From: Castanea sativa
Taxonomy: Eukaryota > Streptophyta > Magnoliopsida > Fagales > Fagaceae
Direction: 5' to 3'
Assembly: GCF_040712315.1 (NCBI RefSeq)
Contig: NC_134016.1
Location: 6,064,782 to 6,128,781 of the forward strand
DNA: 64,000 bases
The number at the start of each line of letters is the position of its first letter. Positions within the stretch are counted from its first letter, which is position 1. Positions 12,052-23,977 of this stretch are shown piece after piece. Made by a program: the position numbers and the translations under genes. Below the pieces are notes generated by a model. The model did no database searches, was not told where the DNA came from, and was given only the letters and a program-made list of their open reading frames with translations.

Positions 12052-12404
12052 TAAGTATTTTTAACACACACACGGAAAGATGGAAGAAAGTCTTAAAGAA
12101 ATAAGAAATATTTTTTTGAACTATGTATAACGGACATGATGAAAATTTCTTATATACATGAAAAAAATATAATTAGAAATTAATGTCAAAGGCATACTTT
12201 AAGTGTGTGTGAATTGAAAATTAAGTATATTTAGCTTGTCTTTTCTTGAAAAAATTTCTGATTCCGCCATTAAGCAGAAGCCTAATGATTTTCTTTTAAT
12301 ATAAAATTTAAAGGGTCAATTTACTCAATTATAATAGTATAAAGTGTAATTTGGTCCCCCTTATCCTTACTATAAAATTTAAAGGGTCAATTTATTTTTA
12401 TCTT

Positions 12405-12735
12405 AGCTATAATGTGGTTATTTATAATTAACTTTTATAATTATTTCAAAATTTGAATTAAATCAATTAATTAATAAAATTAGGAGAGGAATCATTTGTT
12501 GCTGTTAAATTTTGAGGAATTTTAATGTGTATATGATGTTGCATTTTATTTATATCATGTAAAATCATTTATCCCCCTTATCCTTACTAGCTTGCTCCAA
12601 GAAAGGATAGAGGGGGATTTTTGAATCATAAATATCTCAATTGGAAATATTAGAGATATCTCTTGACGTGAGTCTTGTTTAATAATTTATAAAAGAATGC
12701 ATGTGAACATAAACTAACTTAAATAGTACTCAATA
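12405..12735 (+). repeat. Chitinase-flank repeat, copy 1 (AT-rich 330-bp block)
   Basis: This block recurs in the same order and orientation at about 14945-15290, 32680-32945, 35525-35870, 40260-40685 and 62810-63140. It runs from an AACTATAATGTGGTTATTTATAATTAAC-type start to a CTTAAATAGTACTCAATAACAT-type end where complete. It marks the upstream flank of each chitinase unit. Here it sits apart from gene A, which also has a second copy nearer to it, implying an older tandem duplication. Confidence 0.75.
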
Positions 12736-13235
12736 ACATGGGTCTTGTTTAATTATTATTATTATTATAATTATAAACAAGAGGGAAAAATCATAATTGA
12801 CACTAATCGATTTTTGGACATAATTGACATACGATTTACTTTCATCAACAAGGTGAGGTTGGATTGCCGCATGGGCGTGGCTTTTGGATGGAGCACCCTT
12901 CGGATCAGGTCTGGCCTAGAAGATTGCTTGGGGTCCATCAGAATTGGGCTTTGAGGAAGTCCTTAAACGACATTGGGGTGGGTCTCCTAGATTCTTTTTT
13001 ATCTCTCTCTCTCTCTCTCTCCCCCCCCCCTCCCCCCTCCCCCCAAAAAAGTATCCTCTCCATTTAATTAATTAATTTTTTTAATTGACCGGAAAATCAA
13101 AAGTCTCTGGTAGGATCCCTTTTACTTTTCAACCAAACCTGGCTGTTTTTTTTATTTATTTTTTATTTTTTTATTTCTTTATTTTTTAATAAATAATATA
13201 CTAGTAAATAGTAATACTATTATCAATTATCTATA

Positions 13236-13445
13236 ACAAATAATAGTAGTACTAGTCATGATTTGGTTCTTTTTCTTTCTTTCTTTCTATATAAGTATTC
13301 TAGGACTTACGTCGTTGAAAACTAGTTTTTAAAGTCAAGACTCAAGAGGCCTATTGACTTTGAAAATATAAGGTCTTGCCGCCGCGTGAATTACGTGGGT
13401 TAATGCTTGATACCAAAATGTACTATAAGTTACAAAGCAAAAATT
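13236..13445 (+). promoter_or_regulatory. Conserved GCC/CGCG-box module, copy 1 (W-box lost)
   Basis: This is a shortened copy of a 200-300-bp segment found five times in the window. The best-conserved parts are GACTTACGTCGTTGA (from 13304) and AGGTCTTGCCGCCGCGTGA (about 13371-13389). The latter joins a GCC-box core (GCCGCC, ERF type) to a CGCG-box (CAMTA type). In this copy the W-box TTGAC has become TTGAA. It lies about 3.4 kb upstream of chitinase A. The regulatory role is inferred from motifs and conservation. Confidence 0.5.
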
Positions 13446-13772
13446 TAGCTGTTGATAGATGGTTTTTATTATTTTTTATTATTATTAAATGAAAAAGTTT
13501 GCAACTTTATTAAGAAGAAGATAATTTTAGTATGTTATGAGCAATCATAAGAAAAATTATTGAATATTTCCGAAGTACAATAAATGTGTATTGACATAAA
13601 TTGTGCGGCCTATCATAAATTTAATTAGTGAAATTTATAATTATGTGAAGAATGCGAGTATGCATTTATGGTATTCTGAGCGTACTCAATGATTACCCTA
13701 TGAGTAATATAGTTCACTCAATTAGCAGAAGATTTTCCTTTATATAAATTACATGATTATCACTAGTAACTA

Positions 13773-14107
13773 CTCCCTCTGTCCCAATTTGTTTGTCCTC
13801 TATTTTATTTTGGGATGTCCCAAAATATTGTCCTGTTTCTAAAAATAAAAGTTATTAGTTTACTAATGTTCCTATTATACCCCTACTTTATTTTCAAAAC
13901 TATTTGAAAAGAAAACTAACAAATATTTAAATTGAGGCACCTTTTTAGTTGTCTCATTAAGAATAACTCTTAAAAAAAAGCTGTTAAATTTATTTAAGGA
14001 TAGTTTAATAAACTTATACATTTTTATAAAGTAGACAAGATAATAAATGATATTCACTTAAAAAGTTTGACTTTTCAAACATGATAAACAAATTGAGATG
14101 GAGGGAG
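13773..14107. mobile_element. Stowaway (Tc1/mariner-type) MITE
   Basis: The 335-bp element has inverted repeats CTCCCTCTGTCCCAATTTG and CAAATTGAGATGGAGGGAG, flanked by TA on both sides (13771-13772, 14108-14109). The CTCCCTC...GAGGGAG ends and TA target are the hallmark of Stowaway MITEs. It separates the module at 13236 from the gene A upstream block. Confidence 0.85.
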
Positions 14108-14689
14108 TATTTTCTTGGTATGTATTTGCAAGATATGTGCTGGTCGGTTCCCTTAACACTTCACATTGTACCCTTGAGCTAAACGAAAATCTTTAGACGT
14201 TTAAGTTTACCACATGCACTAGTAATTCAAAACTCATATTCCATTAGGAGTGTTATGTTAGTACAAATTCAGGCCAATGTTGGGAAATCTGAAATGGCAA
14301 CCTGCTCATCCCTTCAAGATATTAGTCACCATTGAAACTTTTTTATATTACAATTGTTTTGTGTGTTTTGTCTTACTATAGGTATAAAATTAAATATGTT
14401 ATATGTTAGTATTTTTTCAGAATTATATTATTTGCAGTCTTTTTTTTTTTTTTTTGCCAGGTTGTGTGTGAAGAGAAAAAGTGAGCGGGGAAAAAGAGAG
14501 AATTATACTTTTTTATTATTTTATTAGGTAGTTTACATTATTTTATTAGATTGTATGTAAAAATAAAAGCTGGAATATAGAGTGAGTTGTAAAATGAGTT
14601 GGTAAAATAGATAAAATAGTGTTTGAAGATGCAAAATAGGTTTTATTTTTTATTTTTTATTATTATCTCCGAATGCTAATGCCCTTAGT

Positions 14690-15378
14690 ATAGAAGTAGG
14701 AATAGAGACTTTTGAGAATTGAAATGTGGAAATTCTTCGGTATGGTTGCATGACTTTTTGGGTATGAGAGAGAGTAATAGAGGGATGCAGATTACTGGAT
14801 GAAGAAGGCCACGACTTTATGGAAAACCTTTGAAAGAGGCATTATTTGGGGTTGATGAACTAAAAATCTCCTAGTGATAGTCTTAGGACTCATTGGCTAT
14901 GCATGGCTTTCTTTTTCTTTTTTTATTTTTATTTTTATTTTTTTTATCTTAACTATAATGTGATTATTTATAATTAACTTTTATAATTATTTCAAAATTC
15001 GAATTAAATCAATTAATTAATAAAATTAGGAGAGGAATCATTTGTTGCTGTTAAACTTTGAGGAATTTAAATGTGTTTATGATGTTGTATTTCATTTATA
15101 TCATGTAAAATCATTTATCCCTGCTCCAAGAAAGGGTAGAGGAGGATTTTTGAATCCTAAATATCTCCATTGGAAATATTAGAGATATCAATCAATTGAA
15201 TTATAATGTTCTTGATGTGAGTCTTGTTTAATTATTTATAAAAGAACGCATATGAATATAAACTAACTTAAATAGTACTCAATGACATAGTGGATAGTGT
15301 GGTTTCTAAAATAGTTTCACATTAATTTATGGTGCAATGCATATAACAATTTAACTGAATATGATTTCTCTCTCTTGT

Positions 15379-15411
<33 letters not shown>

Positions 15412-16620
15412 TATCTAAGGATGAACTTTATAATTATGGTAGTTGTAGGCATTTATTAAGTCTGTGCACCACCAGGGATGTTTTTATGAAAGGAGTTTAA
15501 TAGCTTTCTAGATGAAAAGAGTTTAGGTTTGGCAAGTTATCAAGACTCCAAAGCTAGAAAGTTGGACTAATTGGGAGTCAAAGCAGATATGCTTGACCTT
15601 GCGAAATCGGATCACTTCCTTAATTCGGGAGCGCAAATCATGGTGGAAGATTTATCTAGTTCAATTTATAGAAAAAACCGCTTACACTGGCTAAATGTGG
15701 TGTGATTTTGCCATACACTTAAGCCTTAAGCATACTTAGTATAATGCTAGTGCTAAACAAATTATTCATTCAATTCATTCATTAAAAAAAATAATAAAGA
15801 AATATGAAAAAAGAAGATAAATTTAACTATATTTTGGTCCAAGGAAGTTTGCAGGAGTTATCTGCATGAAGGCAATAAGAAACCATCAAAGCAAAAGTCG
15901 TTAAATTAATTGATCCAGTTCAACTTAATAAAGATCGACTACTATAATTTTAACAACTTGATATTGGTAATATACTAATATGCCTAAGTCGGATTAAATT
16001 TTATAATTAATCTTAGTTTTGGTTATAGCGGAAGATTTATCTAATTTAGTTTATAGAAAAAACTGCATACACAGGCTACGTGTGGTGTGATTTTGCCATA
16101 CACTTAAGCCTTAAGCCTACTTAGCTTAATGCTAGTGCTAAACAAATCATTCATTAAGGACTATATTTCAAAAAAGAAGATAAATTCATCTAGTAAAAGA
16201 AATAGTCTCATAGTTGATAGTTCTCATTTAATTTTTTTATACGGTTTGCTTAATTGTTCATGAATGTTTAGGCAACTTGATTAATTAACGTACAAGCAAG
16301 GCCAACTAACTTGGCGGGCTAGTGACTAGGGTAGATGAAAACCTTAGATATGTACAATACTGAAAAATTTTCAACACTTTTAAGGAGTAGGATAGCTTGT
16401 TCAGAACATTTAAATTATGTGTAGTTTGTTTCCATAGTTTAGTATCTGGTTTAAAAAATGAACATGTAAATTACCAATCTTTTGCTAAACCAGTAACCAG
16501 TACTCTTGGAAGAGTGCAATTTGGAAATTTTCGTTGCAAAATTTTCCACCTAATATTACTTGGATAGGAATTAGATTTTTGGTATAACAGTCATAAGCAG
16601 CCTCTACAAGAAAAGAAAAA
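14690..16620 (+). repeat. Upstream duplicated block of chitinase A
   Basis: The sequence from AGTATAGAAGTAGGAATAG through (TTA)n at about 15386-15412 to the promoter is collinear with 35315-37130 upstream of gene B, and in part with 40150-42720 upstream of gene C. Within it, an approximately 170-bp portion with TGGCTAAATGTGGTGTGATTTTGCC is itself duplicated (about 15640-15790 and 16025-16150); the same internal duplication is present before gene B, so it predates the A/B split. Confidence 0.75.
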
Positions 16621-16645
16621 AATGCACAATTAATTACTTGAAAAT

Positions 16646-16738
16646 GTCAAATTTGAACAGCAAGACCCATATCGTATACGCCGTCTTGAAATCACCATTA
16701 TCCATAGAGATTTTGCACCACATATTGCACTATAAATA
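16646..16738 (+). promoter_or_regulatory. Core promoter of chitinase A
   Basis: TATAAATA at 16731-16738 lies 80 bp before the ATG, the same place as in genes B and C. A single GTCAA W-box core remains at 16646-16650. Relative to gene B, about 35 bp carrying the partner TTGAC core and a further ~25 bp nearer the gene are missing. Confidence 0.7.
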
Positions 16739-16810
16739 TCAAATGCCCAATCTTGTTTTTCATCACACATTATCTTTTTCATTCTTTATTCACATACAAA
16801 ACTTCCCAAG

Positions 16811-17505
16811 ATGGTTGCACTCAGTGTGAAAAAGAATCTACTAATCCTTGTTCTAGTCGGAATCCTAGCCGGATTTGTGCCTGGATATGTGAAGGGTCAA
16901 TCTGTAGCTGATATTGTAACCCAAGATTTCTTTAATGGGATAATTAATCAGGCTGATGCAAGCTGTGCAGGAAAGAACTTCTACACAAGAGCAGGTTTTC
17001 TTGATGCTCTCAATTCGTATAATCAATTTGGAAATCTTGGTTCTGCAGATGATTCTAAGCGTGAAATTGCAGCTTTCTTTGCTCACGTTACTCATGAGAC
17101 TGGACGTAAGATATTTCTCTATCCTAACATATATTTTAATTAATTTGTTACATATCATACGCATGCTGACATATACAATAACGCGCATGCCACAAAACAC
17201 CCACAAAATCCAATTTAGTTAATGTCATATTAAGTAACTAATTACTATATCTAATCTATTCTAATAATAATTACAATAATATTCTGTTGGTTATGTTTTT
17301 ATAATTTTGTTATAAGTTGAATAATAACTATTTTGCATTTAGGTTATTTTTGAATTGCATAATATAGAGTATACACCAAAATCCTTATAGATCAGTGGTA
17401 TTTTTTTGATTTCTTTTATAAGAATAACTATGGTTCAAATTATCATTCCTACATTTTTTAATTAATTAATTAAACAATATAATATATAACACACGATTGA
17501 ATATA

Positions 17506-17543
<38 letters not shown>

Positions 17544-18203
17544 TCACTATTGATAATTTCTGATTTATCATGTTATACTTTTAAAGGTTAACATCTTTTT
17601 AATTTTAGAGCTAATTTTAATAAAGTTATAACAAAAGAATTAAAGGCCATGTCCCTTACAGTGATCAGACCTATATGATTCATAGACATACAGATTTGTG
17701 CATTCTAGTAAGAGATTTTTGTGCTATTTAAGTCATAGTTTAAATACACAAGTTAACCTGAAAGGTAATGCAAAATTAATGTTTATCTTTGGGCAGATTT
17801 TTGCTACATAGAGGAGATCAATGGTGCCTCACAAGACTATTGTGACGAGACCAACACACAGTATCCATGCAACCCTAACAAAAAATACTTCGGCCGTGGA
17901 CCACTTCAGCTAACATGGAATTACAATTATGGGGCAGCTGGAACTAGCATTGGAATCGACTTATTAAACTCTCCTGAAACTGTTGCTACAGACGTGACTG
18001 TTTCTTTTAAGACTGCCTTGTGGTTTTGGATGACCAATGTTCGTCCAGTTGTAAGCCAAGGTTTTGGTGCAACCATTCGAGCCATCAATGGTGCCATTGA
18101 ATGCAATGGTGGAAACTCCGGTGCTGTCCAAGCCCGTGTCCAGTACTATACTCAATATTGTAACCAACTTGGTGTTGCTCCAGGCGATAATCTCACTTGC
18201 TAG
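16811..18203 (+). CDS. Class IV-type GH19 chitinase A lacking the chitin-binding domain
   Basis: Two exons, 16811-17105 and 17797-18203, with a 691-bp GT-AG intron (17106-17796, phase 1), encode 233 residues. Residues 1-29 are a secretion signal (mature N-terminus probably Gln30). The GH19 catalytic domain follows directly, with THETGH and the probable catalytic Glu pair E96 and E105, then [19 protein letters not shown]19 enzymes hydrolyse beta-1,4 linkages of chitin in the apoplast, usually in defence against fungi. Compared with gene B, exactly 45 codons encoding the hevein-like CBM18 and hinge are missing in frame; otherwise I count only two amino-acid differences from B. The ATG at 16811 is fixed by alignment with B, C and D. 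TATA at 16731 and AATAAA at about 18268 suggest an expressible gene. Its architecture is class II-like, but its catalytic domain is class IV (EP3-type). Confidence 0.9.
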
Positions 18204-18539
18204 GATCACCATTTGTTTACATGTTAGTAGCCATGCTTGTTTTGATTTGATGTTTGGATTAGAAGGAAATAAATGATGCCAACTAGCCTTGTTAGTAAAA
18301 TTGGGATCAAGTTTCACTTGCACCGTACTCCTTAAGAGAGAACTCTCTCATTGTATGGCCCATATAGTTTCAATGGGTACTTAAATAAGAAAGAAAATAA
18401 AGATTGATATATATTTGCTTCCTTTACAACTTGATCAGTGTGAGTCTCTTTATTTTTGAATAATTTTAGAGACACCCCTTCTATCATTATTGTATTTTTG
18501 TGAGTCCCTGTCAATACTTAGATTTTTTGTTGAAATACA

Positions 18540-20420
18540 TTTTCAAAACGACCATTTACCTTTTTCAACAAACTCTGGACAACTCCATCGTGAAAAAAGG
18601 TCATCTAATACTTTATTAGATACACATTAATATTCTTAGATATAGAATGATTAAAATATAAATTATGAACATAATCCTCATAAAATTTTATCCATCAAAG
18701 AATGAGCAATAATCCATAATTTTTTAAAACTAATAAGCACATAATCCAATAAACATTTGTAAATTAAAAGGTCTATTATTATTCACCAAGCTTGAAAATA
18801 TAATTTGTAGAAGATCAATCATCATCTGCGTTAATGTCCTCCATCTGAGGTCATCTTTTATGTCATTGTTCACATTGTAATCTCCTCCTCCAACACTGGC
18901 CTAAAATATTTGAGATAAAATGAATAAATATAAAAAATTTATTGCCATGCAAACTATATACACAGTGCATAACCACAAAGAACCAACTAAAAAATGTATT
19001 CATTTAACAACATCAACAACAATCACCATGTTAAATAATAATAACAATAGAGTCATTAACATCAAAATACTACTATGCAAGCACCAAAAAAAAAAAAAAA
19101 AAAGCATTAATAATTATTCCTTACACCTCCAAGAACCTTATAGTTCTCTTTTGAGGGAGAACTTCAAAGAATACATCCAACTCTATATGTAACCTTGTGG
19201 GCAAAATGAAAAAGTTAAATAATTGAAACAAAAAAGAATATTATTATATTAGCGGGGGAGCATTTGTATTGTTTTGCAAGGAACATGTGGAATGTCTGAA
19301 TATGATATGGAAAAACGAGTAAAAAGGAAAGAAAAAGTGTAGGCATCATGTTCATGTATGAATCTGCATTTTTTTTTGGTATGAACTGTGAAGTCCGAGA
19401 GAGAGAGAGTGAAGGTTACAGATGGGAAAGTTGGAAACAGATCCTCCAAATGATAATTGACAATAATGAATGAATAAATGATATATGAAATGAAATGAAT
19501 ATGATTGGCGTTGGTGAAATTCATGGACCACGGTTACTCGTTAGGAGTAGGGTGGGTGTATGCATACATGTAACGTGTTGTTGTGTTGGGTCAACAAAGT
19601 TTTTCATTTGTTTGGAGTTGAAGTTGCACTGATTAGCCGTCGGTTTCGGTCAGCATGTTTAAGCTTTAGGGCCAAACCCCATAAATTTTCACATTTAATT
19701 TTCTTTTTGGCCCGTAACGTTTGTCTAAAACTAGATTTAGGTAGAGATAGAGGCATAGACATGGCAGAAGAAGGTCCAGCTTTGGTACACCCCAACGTGG
19801 GTAATTGCTGTTGTTTTCGTCGCCATTTCTCTCGCCGTCGAATGTCTCCTTCACTACACTGGCACGGCATGTCATTATCTCAATCTCACGCTATTCTTTT
19901 CTGCAACCATCATTTCAATTTCCTTAGTCTAAGAGTACTTTGGTAAACTGGTCATCATTATTCATATAATGACTCTCTTTTGCAGTATCTCAAGAAAAAG
20001 AACCAGAAGATCTCTTTCAGGCCTTATAGAAGACAAAGAAAGTCACCACTCTCAACTCTCTTTCTCTCTATTACATTTATATTTACATACATATAGAGTT
20101 GGATAATTTAACCTAGTGGTCAAGCACTAATTAATTAAAGTCATTACCAAAATTTCTCTAAGACACGCTATTACATCGCTATAGGGCTATTACATAAAGG
20201 GTTTTATAAAATAAGTCCTGTCAATTTGTTTACTACCTCATCTATGGACAATTAAGAAAAATATTCTACTTTGTATATTGTGGTGGACTCTTGTAAAAGT
20301 AGTAGGCAGTTTAAGAGAAGTTGTGAAATTATTGTGAATTTTTGTTACAATCCTATTGTAATTCATCATTTAATTTAATCGAAATCTTCCAAAGGTTTGA
20401 ACGTACCAAGCAAAATCGCC
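18540..20420 (+). repeat. Downstream duplicated block of unit A
   Basis: Collinear with 44820-47060 downstream of gene C: ACATTTTCAA(A/G)ACGAC, the CACCAAGCTTGAAAAT segment, the GTGAAATTCATGGACCA segment, the MLO relic and the trailing GACACGC(T/C)ATTACAT segment. Differences include a short versus long (GA)n tract (about 19397 versus 45659) and a MITE present only in the C copy. Apart from the MLO relic I see no gene here. Confidence 0.8.
19761..20043 (+). pseudogene. MLO-like gene relic, copy A (first two exons)
   Basis: The ATG at 19761 begins MAEEGPAL. After a 2-bp loss the other frame continues with a W-V-I-A-V-V...ISLAVE...LLHYTG segment (to about 19868), the N-terminus and first membrane helix of MLO proteins, the plant seven-transmembrane powdery-mildew susceptibility family. 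A second exon piece follows the acceptor TTTGCAG at 19986, starting YLKKKNQK, then a frameshift and a stop. The exon 1 donor is lost (GGCATGTC instead of GT). The remaining MLO exons are absent. The same second-exon frameshift and stop occur in copy C, so the gene was dead before the block was duplicated. Confidence 0.75.
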
Positions 20421-21188
20421 ATACAAGAACTATAGAATAAATTCCTTATCTTATTTTTATTTTTATTTTTGGAGCAAAGACCACTTCCTTATCTTGGAAG
20501 CACAAATCATTCCTATTTTGGATATTAAAATGATTAATCTGTTGAACTTAAAATAAAAAAATTTAATAGAAATTTTAATTATACTATAGTCTAATTTTAA
20601 GTGTATATGTGTGACAATGCCTTAAAATTATACTTGTTATATATTTATGTGGACATTATCTCCTTATTATTATACTTAATTTGTATAATTAAGTCATGAT
20701 TTGCATTAGTTTCTATTATTTATCTTTACATAATTTTTTAAATAAGATATTATTCGTTGAGTGTAATTTTCCACTTTCAAGAAATCATGTGAAAAAGATG
20801 AGTTTACAAAAGTCAGCGAGAGAATAAAGGCCAAACTAGAATTAAAAAGGAGCTAAAAGACTATGTTTATATGTTTAAAGAGGTGCAGTTGGAGTGCTTG
20901 GGTCATCTACCATGTTTGGAAGCTTGAAATAAGGAAAGAAACAAAGAGGCAAAATTTGAAAAGGAAAAATCAAATTTGAGCACTTATCACTATTTTAGGC
21001 GTATCTCTCCCTTCAAACATTTCTTACAAAATAGGATCACTCTCCTATTAACCCACTTCTTCAGAGCAATTATACATTTGTTATTATTATTTTTTCCTTT
21101 AAAAAAAGTTATCTTCAAATCAATTTTTTTTAACATCCTCAAGTTTATCCACAAAAAAAAAAAAAAAACTATATATATATATTACAAA
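20421..21188. other. AT-rich spacer between units
   Basis: No gene recognised. It has long T and A runs and a TA-rich end at about 21166-21185 just before the tandemly duplicated segment. Confidence 0.35.
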
Positions 21189-21307
21189 TAATAGTAGTCA
21201 TAACTTCATCGTGGAACCGATACCCAGCGTATTTGAAACCATCTCTTGTAATGTACTAAAGTCTTCTTTGATAAGGGTTTTTGATTGTTTCTTTATTTGT
21301 ATATTAT

Positions 21308-21390
21308 GACTTACGTCGTTGACAAGTAATTTTCAATGTCAATATATAGGAACTAAATACAAGGTCTTGCCGCCGAGTGAGTTACGGGGC
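21308..21390 (+). promoter_or_regulatory. Conserved GCC/CGCG-box module, copy 2
   Basis: Contains ACTTACGTCGTTGACAAG (ACGT core plus W-box TTGAC) and AAGGTCTTGCCGCCGAGTG. This is the only copy with a substitution in the CGCG part of the core (CGAG). Confidence 0.5.
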
Positions 21391-21723
21391 TTAATACGCG
21401 CGCTCATATCAAATGTATACATGCATGTATCCAAAATGTACAAGTTCCTTAGAAGCCGAACTTTAGGCGTTGATAGAGAGGGTTTTTACATTATTCAGCG
21501 CAATTTATTTTGTATGAATTTTGATAAACTAGGTTTAAATTTTAAAAAATGCAGTATATATATTTCAGAATAACTAGTTTTTTTTTTTTTTTTAAAACGT
21601 AAAAAAACACTGTCCAACAATATCCAAGTAAACCGAATATATGTCCATAGTAAAATAACATTGACTTGTTTTAATTAAAAACTAACTTCTCTTTTATCCT
21701 TTTAAATGAGAGAATATATATAT

Positions 21724-22380
21724 TGTGAAGGGATGAGGATCCAAAAATACAAATAAAGTGATTAAAGATAGCACCGAGGAAGCGAAACTCAAGAAACATC
21801 AGAAAAATGTCTTTGGAAAAATACTAGTGACCTTGTGCAAAGGCAGAAAGACTACAATGGACGAGGACTTCAAGGACACCAACTTACTCTCGGCAAGCCG
21901 AAAACCAAAGCTAAAGGAAGTTGGGTGCAAACCGAGGGTGAAAATAGTAACTTGGCGCTGAACAAAGAAGAAAGGAAAGAGGAGGGATAAAGCAACCATC
22001 CCTTCCACATTAAATGCACTGAAATAACTTAGTTGGCCGCATTGATGAGGAAATGACTTATGAACAGTATCCACACAGCTCATACTTCAATGTAAAAACC
22101 TTCTAGTAAGGTTCTGATGGGACAAGTATTAGGAAAATCTGATTGTAACCCTCCAAATGTAGGGTTCAAATACATCTTGGCTGATTATATAAAGCCAAGA
22201 AGCCCTTCGATTGAAGGAGGGATTTTTTCTAGATGGAGAAATTACCTGTAACTCCTATCTCGTACTAAACCCGGGGACAGCAACATTACCATTCCATGAC
22301 TGTTTTGAATTAAATATACTTTTTCCTTGTTTGCAATCAATTCTACTTAAAATTGTCCCTCTTGTTAAAGGTATTTAAGG
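21724..22380 (+). mobile_element. LTR-like segment in alpha (probable solo LTR remnant)
   Basis: Starts TGTGAAGGG and shares the TTGGCCGCATTGATGAGGAAATGAC and GATGGGACAAGTATTAGG portions with the solo LTR at 10618. A leader-like end (AAACCCGGGGACAGC) follows. A paralogous copy occurs at 34199, so it was present before the tandem duplication. I could not fix its right end or a target duplication. Confidence 0.45.
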
Positions 22381-22644
22381 TTGATTGAGCATCCCACCTC
22401 TTAAAAATTAACTGTGTGAGCAAAAGTAACAAGATAAGATCAACCAACTTCTCTATTTGCTTTTGTCTGTCACACACACATAAAAGCCCTAAAACTATCT
22501 TTTAAAGCAGATCATAAAAGCAATGAAAAGACTATAAAAACATCACAAATTTTTAGCCCATCCATATCTATGGGGGTAAATAGTAATTATAACAAATCGA
22601 TCATTAGGCTTAAAAATTGTATTGAAACAAAAAGACAAAACTAC

Positions 22645-23887
22645 TGTAGAGAGGGAAAATTCCCGACCTATTACAAGTTGACACATCATACTACCAAGTC
22701 CACAAAATACAACCAATTACATAGCGCCACTTACTGCTGCTAGGTTTTGCTATCACTATTCAGATTCCAATAGAAATTTGCCAAGTGTCATTGAAATAAA
22801 GGCATGAAACTGCATCAGCATGCGTAAGCGATAACACAAGCAGCCCTGCCTGCGTAAGCGATGACACAAGCAGCCCTGCCTGCGTAAGCCATGACACAAG
22901 CAGCCCTGCCTGCGTAAGCAATGACACAAGCAGCCCTGCACGTGTAAGCGATGACACAAGTAATCAGCACGTGTAAGCGATGACATAGGCGGACCAATCA
23001 AGCTGTGACAAGTGTCACCAATCAAACTCCGCCACGTGTCGCTCACCTACCCCTAAACTCCTATAAATAGAAGTCTTCCCAAGACATTTAGGAGGACAGA
23101 CAGGACGGAGACAGAAGGAAGAAGATATCTTGAGTTCAGAAATTCAGAAGCTCTGCCGAAATCAAACCTCGAAGCCTCCAAGAACTTCAACCTCGAATAC
23201 AAATAACATTCGAAGCAAAATCATCCAAACTACTTGTCCAGATCTCAAAGTTCACTGGAATCAAACTCAAAAGCCTCCAGAAACCTCAACAAACCACAAA
23301 TTGGTGAAGCTCTACGGATTCAAGCCTCCAAAGCCCCGAAGAACTTCCACCACAAACCTTCAAATACGAAGAACAATCGAAGAGGAATCATCCAAATCAT
23401 ATTCCTAAATCTCAAAGTTCACTGGAATCAAGCTTAAAAGCCTCCAGAAACCTCAACAAACCATAAATCAACGAAACTTTACGGAATCAAGCCTCTAAAG
23501 CACCGAAGAATTTCCACGACAAACCTTCAAACACGAAGAACACACGAAGAACACGAAGGACACGAAGAACACACGAAGAACACACGAAGAACACGAAGAA
23601 CACGAAGAACAAAGAATTTCTAACAAGCTCATAGCCAGAGATTCATTGTAATTCCGTTTCAAAGATCTTCCATCCATTCCTCAGCCAAATTGAAGGATAT
23701 CTTGTGTTCAAATCAAAATCACATTACCACAATTCAAATCAATAAATCTTTTAAGGAGATCGAATCAGAGGATTACTCTTTTGTAATTACAGAGAATTGT
23801 ACCACACATTTATCAATACAAATTCGTATTTGTGAAACTATTTTACTTGTTTGATTTATTTCGAACTAAGAAATTTAGTCGTCTACA
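22645..23887 (+). repeat. 5' LTR
   Basis: 1243 bp. U3 carries four 30-bp repeats (GCGTAAGCGATGACACAAGC...) plus two diverged ones with CACGTGT G-box cores (about 22815-22985). A TATA box, TATAAATA, is at 23062-23069. The following R/U5 region has a 167-bp tandem repeat (starts near 23244 and 23411) and a CACGAAGAA minisatellite (about 23530-23610). The 3' LTR has one 30-bp unit fewer and a much shorter CACGAAGAA tract, which accounts for most of the 70-bp length difference. Confidence 0.95.
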
Positions 23888-23892
23888 AATTC

Positions 23893-23910
23893 TGGCACGC
23901 CCGGTGGGAC
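23893..23910 (+). other. Primer-binding site
   Basis: TGGCACGCCCGGTGGGAC starts five bases after the 5' LTR. TGG pairs with the CCA end of a tRNA, and this sequence type is a common primer site in plant Gypsy elements. I did not determine which tRNA it matches. Confidence 0.75.
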
Positions 23911-23977
23911 CTCTCTGCCTCTCATCTCATTCTCCTTCAAAGAAAAAAAAATCTTCATCATCTTGCTACCAACTTCA

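Larger units (their letters stand above)
21191..22644 (+). repeat. Tandem segment alpha, left part
   Basis: Collinear with 33654-35118 (segment beta). It holds a copy of the conserved regulatory module and an LTR-like piece, and is cut at 22644 by the LTR retrotransposon. It resumes at 32242. The beginning ATAGTAGTCATAACTTCAT (21191) corresponds to the start of beta at 33654. Confidence 0.85.

Noticed and set aside
16865..17206. Antisense and alternate-frame open frames over the chitinase exons
   Set aside because: They shadow exons of genes A to D, which have clear homology in the sense frame.
18920..19192. 90-residue plus-strand frame after chitinase A
   Set aside because: Low-complexity Asn/Lys-rich sequence, not kept in the paralogous block after gene C.
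22815..22985. CRISPR-like direct repeats of 30 bp
   Set aside because: Units are contiguous without spacers, lie inside an LTR and are in a plant genome.
22756..23046. Minus-strand Cys-rich frames with repeated GCLCHRLRRQ-type units (also 31175-31435)
   Set aside because: They are reading frames across the 30-bp repeats of the LTR U3 region and change with repeat number; not a protein.
23130..23437. Two overlapping frames in the 5' LTR
   Set aside because: They fall in the R/U5 region with 167-bp repeats and have no recognisable features.
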